Notes under the pieces: generated by a model
What the model was told of the DNA's origin: nothing
What the model saw: the letters and a program-made list of their open reading frames with translations, nothing else
Database searches by the model: none
DNA from: an uncultured Oscillospiraceae bacterium
Lineage (GTDB): Bacteria; Bacillota; Clostridia; Oscillospirales; Oscillospiraceae
Direction of reading: 5' to 3'
NCBI GenBank assembly: GCA_910577415.1
Contig: CAJTLK010000080.1
Coordinates: forward strand, 1 to 8,269
DNA: 8,269 nucleotides
Shown here: piece after piece, positions 5,191 through 8,269 of the stretch
How the letters are laid out: every line of letters begins with the position of its first letter
How positions within the stretch are numbered: the stretch's first letter is position 1
Position numbers and translations under genes: made by a program

Positions 5191-6702
5191 ATGCCAGAGT
5201 ATCGTCTGGAGATGCGGGGAGTGTGCAAATCCTTCCCCGGCGTCAAAGCGCTGGATCACGCCCAGCTCTGTCTGCGGCCCGGCACCGTCCACGCGCTGAT
5301 GGGAGAGAACGGCGCCGGAAAATCTACACTGATGAAGTGTATGTTCGGCATCTACAAAATGGACGAGGGCGAGATCATCTACGAGGGACAGAAGGTCTCC
5401 ATCCGCGACCCCATGGAGGCTCTCCACATGGGCATCGCCATGGTCCATCAGGAGCTTCAGCCCATCCCTGCCCGGACCGTGGGCGAGAACATCTTCCTGG
5501 GCCGCTACCCCATGAAGAAGCTGCTGGGCTTTATCCCGGTGGTGGATCACGACAAAATGTACGCCGACACCGACGCACTGCTGAAAAAGGTCCGCATGAG
5601 CTTTGATTCCCATCAAAAGGTGGGCGAGCTGTCGGTCTCTCAGATGCAGTCGGTAGAGATCGCCAAGGCGGTCAGCGCCAACTGCAAGGTGCTGATCCTG
5701 GACGAGCCCACCTCTTCCCTCACCTCCAACGAGGTGGAGGCCCTGTTCCGCATCATTGAGGATCTGAAGGCTGAGGGTGTATCCATCGTCTACATCTCCC
5801 ACAAGATGGACGAGATCCTCCGCATCTCCGATGAGGTAACGATCATGCGGGACGGCCAGTACATTGGCACCTGGGAATCCAAGGGGCTGACCACCGATTT
5901 CATCATCTCCAAGATGGTGGGCCGGGAACTGACCAACCTGTTCCCCAAGCGAGAGAATGTGCCCGGCGAGGTGGTCTTCGAGGTCAGCAACTTTACCTCC
6001 ATCAACCCCAAAAGCTTCCGCGACGTCAACTTCCAGGTTCGCAGGGGAGAGATCCTGGGTGTGGCGGGCCTGGTGGGCGCCCAGCGCACCGAGCTGATGG
6101 AGGGGCTGTTCGGCATCCGCTCCCACACCACCGGCTCCATCAAATATCAGGGCAAGGAGCTGACCATCAAACGCCCCAAGGACGCCATCGACCAGGGCGT
6201 GGCCATGCTCACCGAGGACCGCCGGGCCACCGGTATCATGGGCGTGCTCTCGGTGGCGGACAATATCTCGGTGGCCTCGCTGAAAAAGTATCTGGACTTG
6301 GGCATCGTCCTCAACAATAAAAAGGTGGAAATGCTGGTCCAGGACAACGTGGAGAAAATGGCCATCAAGACCCCCTCCTCCAAGACCCTGATCCAGAGCC
6401 TGTCCGGCGGCAACCAGCAAAAGGTGCTCATTGGCCGGTGGCTGGCCAATGACCCCGATGTGCTCATTCTGGATGAGCCTACCCGCGGCATCGACGTGGG
6501 CGCCAAGTATGAAATTTATTGCATCATCGCCGAGCTGGCCAAGCAAGGCAAGAGCATCATCATGATCTCCTCCGAGATGGCCGAGCTTATCGGCATGTCC
6601 GACCGGGTCATGGTCATGTGCGATGGCCGGGTCACTGGGTTCATCGACGGCAAGGAAGCCAACCAGGAAAACATTATGGCTCTGGCCACGCAATTTGAGT
6701 AA
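5191..6702 (+). CDS. mglA: Galactose/methyl-galactoside ABC transporter ATP-binding protein MglA
   Basis: This 503-residue cytoplasmic double ATPase powers sugar import through MglC. In the N-terminal half: Walker A GENGAGKST (38-46), Q-loop Q87, a degenerate signature LSVSQ (147-151), Walker B VLILDEP (167-173) and switch H204. In the C-terminal half: Walker A is degenerate (GLVGAQRT, 293-300, no lysine), the signature is canonical LSGGNQQ (404-410), Walker B is VLILDEPTRGIDVG (424-437), and the switch histidine is replaced by serine in ISSEM. This asymmetry, one consensus ATP site and one degenerate, is normal for the carbohydrate-uptake-2 family (MglA, RbsA, XylG). Length matches E. coli MglA (about 506). 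ATG 5191 has AGAGGAGG upstream. It is called MglA rather than RbsA or XylG because of its partners. mglC starts 14 nt after its stop. Confidence 0.95.
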   Translation: MPEYRLEMRGVCKSFPGVKALDHAQLCLRPGTVHALMGENGAGKSTLMKCMFGIYKMDEGEIIYEGQKVSIRDPMEALHMGIAMVHQELQPIPARTVGENIFLGRYPMKKLLGFIPVVDHDKMYADTDALLKKVRMSFDSHQKVGELSVSQMQSVEIAKAVSANCKVLILDEPTSSLTSNEVEALFRIIEDLKAEGVSIVYISHKMDEILRISDEVTIMRDGQYIGTWESKGLTTDFIISKMVGRELTNLFPKRENVPGEVVFEVSNFTSINPKSFRDVNFQVRRGEILGVAGLVGAQRTELMEGLFGIRSHTTGSIKYQGKELTIKRPKDAIDQGVAMLTEDRRATGIMGVLSVADNISVASLKKYLDLGIVLNNKKVEMLVQDNVEKMAIKTPSSKTLIQSLSGGNQQKVLIGRWLANDPDVLILDEPTRGIDVGAKYEIYCIIAELAKQGKSIIMISSEMAELIGMSDRVMVMCDGRVTGFIDGKEANQENIMALATQFE

Positions 6703-6716
6703 GGGAGGACTTGGAA

Positions 6717-7760
6717 ATGAACAAAGAAAAGAAGCTGGCCATTCGGGATGAGTCTTTCGGCGGCAGAGTGTGCCGCTACATCAAGGAAAACCCCATCGCG
6801 GACATGGTCGTGATCGTGGCCTTTATCATGTGTTTTACCGTGCCCAACTTTGCCTCCATGAACAACTTCAACGACCTGGCAGGCAACACTGCCATCCGTC
6901 TGCTCATCGCCCTGGGTGTGTCGGGGTGCCTCATCACCAAGGGCACCGACCTGTCGGCAGGCCGCCAGGTGGGCCTGGCCGCCTGTATCACCGGCGTACT
7001 GATGCAGCGGGCCGACGCCACAGGCAAGGTGCTGAAGAGCTTGGGTGAGATGAATATGTTCCTGGTGCTGGTCATCGTGCTGGTCATCGGCGCCATCATT
7101 GGTATCGCCAACGGCCTCATCATTTCCATCCTCAACGTGCCTCCCTTCATCGCCACCCTGGGCACCCAGACCATCATCTACGGCATCGCCCTCATCGGCA
7201 CCGACGCCCAGCCCATCGGCTCCTTCCAGAGGAGCTATACCAAGTTTGTCAACGGCGCCATCTTCCGCAGCGATGAACCCGGCGGCTTTGCCGGTATTAC
7301 ATACCTGATGATCATCGCCCTCATTGCGGGTATCTTCTTCTGGTTCCTTTATAACAAGACCACTCATGGCAAGTATATGTATGCCATCGGCGGCAACGAG
7401 AGTGCTGCCGAGGTCTCCGGCGTCAATACCCGCAAGAGTAAGATCCTCATCTACATGACCGCCGGCATCATGTACGCCCTGGCCGGCTATCTGCTGGCCG
7501 GCAAATCCGGCGGCGCCACCTCCAGCCTGGGCACCGGCTATGAGCTGGAAGCCATTGCCGGCTGTACCATCGGCGGCGTGTCCACCACCGGCGGCATTGG
7601 CACCGTGGGCGGCATCCTGGTGGGCGTACTGGTCTTCGAGCTTTTGAAAATCGTCCTCCAGTTCCTGGGCGTCAACCCCTACTACAACTACATTGCCCAG
7701 GGCCTGGTCATTGTGGTAGCCGTCTCTCTGGACATCCGCAAGTACCTGAAGAAGAAGTAA
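6717..7760 (+). CDS. mglC: Galactose/methyl-galactoside ABC transporter permease MglC
   Basis: This 347-residue cytoplasmic-membrane permease, probably a homodimer, forms the sugar channel driven by MglA. It has many hydrophobic helices (for example about 29-45, 60-75, 115-140, 194-212, 244-262, 295-317, 326-340). Diagnostic blocks match E. coli MglC as I recall it: ALGVSG then TKGTDLSAGRQVGLAA (74-89), PPFIATLGT (142-150), the ATPase-coupling loop AIGGNESAAEVSGVN (about 223-237), YELEAIAGCTIGGVS (275-289), and NPYYNYIAQG (320-329). A TTG at 6711 is in frame, but only 1 nt from the GGGAGGA site (6703-6709). ATG 6717 is 7 nt from it and is preferred. The gene follows mglA by 14 nt and ends the operon 35 nt before a strong terminator. 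Confidence 0.95.
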   Translation: MNKEKKLAIRDESFGGRVCRYIKENPIADMVVIVAFIMCFTVPNFASMNNFNDLAGNTAIRLLIALGVSGCLITKGTDLSAGRQVGLAACITGVLMQRADATGKVLKSLGEMNMFLVLVIVLVIGAIIGIANGLIISILNVPPFIATLGTQTIIYGIALIGTDAQPIGSFQRSYTKFVNGAIFRSDEPGGFAGITYLMIIALIAGIFFWFLYNKTTHGKYMYAIGGNESAAEVSGVNTRKSKILIYMTAGIMYALAGYLLAGKSGGATSSLGTGYELEAIAGCTIGGVSTTGGIGTVGGILVGVLVFELLKIVLQFLGVNPYYNYIAQGLVIVVAVSLDIRKYLKKK

Positions 7761-7795
7761 GCACGCTCTCAGGAACAGCATTTCATAAAATAGTC

Positions 7796-7828
7796 AAAAG
7801 GGGCACGGCAAAACGCCGTGCCCCTTTT
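7796..7828 (+). terminator. Terminator of the mgl operon
   Basis: A perfect 14-bp stem, AAAAGGGGCACGGC (7796-7809) with GCCGTGCCCCTTTT (7815-7828), closes an AAAAC loop. The T run is the lower 3' arm, and the matching A run on the 5' side means it can also work for leftward transcripts, so it may be bidirectional. Confidence 0.9.
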
Positions 7829-7902
7829 GGGTGGAATGCGGACATTTTTGGACGTTCCCCTTCCCCACTCTTGCTTTTTTCCGCTGTTGACGATATCTTC
7901 TC

Positions 7903-7930
7903 TTGACAAAGGGAAACAGAAAACTAATAA
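7903..7930 (+). promoter_or_regulatory. Promoter-like sequence with no gene after it
   Basis: A perfect -35 hexamer TTGACA lies at 7903-7908. AT-rich -10 candidates follow: TAATAA at 7925-7930 (16-nt spacer, 3/6) or TAACAT at 7928-7933 (19-nt spacer, 4/6). Neither -10 is strong. The next element on the strand is the terminator at 7955-7991, and no open reading frame with a ribosome binding site follows. Confidence 0.4.
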
Positions 7931-7954
7931 CATAATAGGCTGTCAACCTTACAC

Positions 7955-7991
7955 AAAGCACCGCTTCCAACAAAATCGGAGCGGTGTTTTT
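7955..7991 (+). terminator. Rho-independent terminator without an obvious gene
   Basis: CACCGCTTC (7959-7967) pairs with GGAGCGGTG (7978-7986) with one T-G pair, around a 10-nt A-rich loop. AAAG (7955-7958) and TTTT (7987-7990) can extend it, and the T run is 7987-7991. It lies 130 nt beyond the mgl terminator, so it may be a backup for read-through or the end of a roughly 50-nt transcript from the promoter-like site at 7903. Confidence 0.7.
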
Positions 7992-7998
7992 GTATGTG

Positions 7999-8019
7999 TT
8001 CTGGACATCGTGACCAGAA
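7999..8019. repeat. Short inverted repeat at the left of a hairpin cluster
   Basis: TTCTGG (7999-8004) pairs with CCAGAA (8014-8019). CA (8006-8007) pairs with TG (8011-8012) inside, with one A/A mismatch and a TCG loop. No T run follows. It is the first of three inverted repeats crowded into the last 270 nt of the window. Confidence 0.5.
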
Positions 8020-8063
8020 GCGCCCCCGCCCGTTTTCACCGTTCCGTCCACGGAGTCTCTGCC

Positions 8064-8208
8064 GGATTTATCCCCCGTCGCCGCGCCACCCATAGCACAG
8101 CCGGGGCTGCCTGTCAAGGGCAAAGCCGCCGCTGCGCGGCGGTGCTCCGCACCCTTGACTGGCAGTCCCGGCTGTGCTACCTCCCAAGGCGCGACGGGGG
8201 ATATATCC
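8064..8208. repeat. Long imperfect inverted repeat (about 145-nt hairpin)
   Basis: Three stems nest in order. The outer one is 17 positions, 8064-8080 with 8192-8208 (key core ATCCCCCGTCG), with one T/T mismatch. The middle one is 28 positions, 8093-8120 with 8152-8179 (core TAGCACAGCCGGG), with one G-U pair and one T/T mismatch. The apical one is CCGCCGC (8126-8132) with GCGGCGG (8136-8142), with a TGC loop. The arms differ by small internal loops at 8081-8092/8180-8191 and 8121-8125/8143-8151. No T run follows, so it is far from a standard terminator. Candidate roles are a dispersed palindromic repeat, the end or transfer origin of a mobile element, or a structured RNA. Confidence 0.8.
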
Positions 8209-8220
8209 TCCAGAGCCGCC

Positions 8221-8244
8221 CCCTTTCCCTGGATAGGGAAAGGG
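8221..8244. repeat. Inverted repeat right of the long hairpin
   Basis: CCCTTTCCCT (8221-8230) pairs perfectly with AGGGAAAGGG (8235-8244) around GGAT. The flanks (CCGCC before, CGGGGGG after) could extend it with a bulge. GGGCGGGGG (8242-8250) can instead pair with CCCCCGCCC at 8023-8031, far to the left, so two folds compete. Confidence 0.65.
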
Positions 8245-8269
8245 CGGGGGGATAGGGTCGAACCGCTTC

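Noticed and set aside
3776..7781. Long minus-strand open frames of 384, 508 and 421 codons opposite mglB, mglA and mglC
   Set aside because: They mirror the mgl genes and arise from the strong C/G third-position bias. Their translations are low-complexity (rich in H, D, G, V, L), lack ribosome binding sites and match no family I recognise.
8064..8208. Integron attC site
   Set aside because: The folded shape is suggestive, but the conserved RYYYAAC and GTTRRRY ends are absent and no integrase or cassette genes are in view.
7794..8255. Open frames of 109 codons (minus, 7794-8123) and 145 codons (plus, 7818-8255) in the right intergenic region
   Set aside because: Both run through terminators and the long inverted repeat, lack good ribosome binding sites and show no recognisable domain.
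8246..8269. tRNA 3' half suggested by GGTCGAACC near the end
   Set aside because: The T-loop lacks the TTCRA spacing and there is no acceptor stem, anticodon arm or CCA in the window.
1..8269. CRISPR array, insertion sequence, rRNA or complete tRNA
   Set aside because: No regularly spaced direct repeats, transposase motifs or conserved RNA gene sequences were found on either strand.

Overview
The window looks like chromosome from a GC-rich gut-type Clostridia, most likely Oscillospiraceae/Ruminococcaceae. This is inferred from strong C/G-ending codons, GGAGG-type ribosome binding sites, sigma-A-like promoters, the Firmicutes-typical LytTR-DUF3021 pair, and small families common in Firmicutes (DUF4180, DUF5655, single-domain EamA). 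The species cannot be fixed from this sequence alone.

Layout. 1-234: intergenic, with the terminator of a gene left of the window and a second terminator-like hairpin. 299-745: a YjaB-like GNAT acetyltransferase with its own promoter and terminator. 852-1759, minus strand: a two-gene operon of a LytTR DNA-binding protein and a four-helix DUF3021 membrane protein, overlapping by 4 nt. 1913-3750, plus strand, divergent from that pair: a probable four-gene operon of YhbS-like GNAT acetyltransferase, DUF5655 protein, DUF4180 protein and a half-size EamA transporter, ended by a hairpin terminator. 4019-7760: a complete mglB-mglA-mglC operon for a galactose/methyl-galactoside ABC importer, with its own promoter, a hairpin at the 5' end of the message, two hairpins between mglB and mglA, and a strong final terminator. 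7829-8269: no convincing gene. It holds a promoter-like sequence closely followed by a terminator, then a dense set of inverted repeats whose largest member is an approximately 145-nt imperfect hairpin.

How the genes work together. MglB is a lipoprotein that captures galactose or glucose outside the membrane, MglC is the permease, and MglA is the double ATPase that powers import. The hairpins after mglB probably let the binding protein be made in excess over MglA and MglC. The LytTR/DUF3021 pair is probably a self-contained regulator and membrane partner. The GNAT-DUF5655-DUF4180-EamA cluster has no clear shared pathway.

The coding part is largely ordinary. The parts that most merit a second look are the long hairpin at 8064-8208 with its neighbours, and the short promoter-terminator unit just before it. 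I do not see a clearly new multi-gene system.
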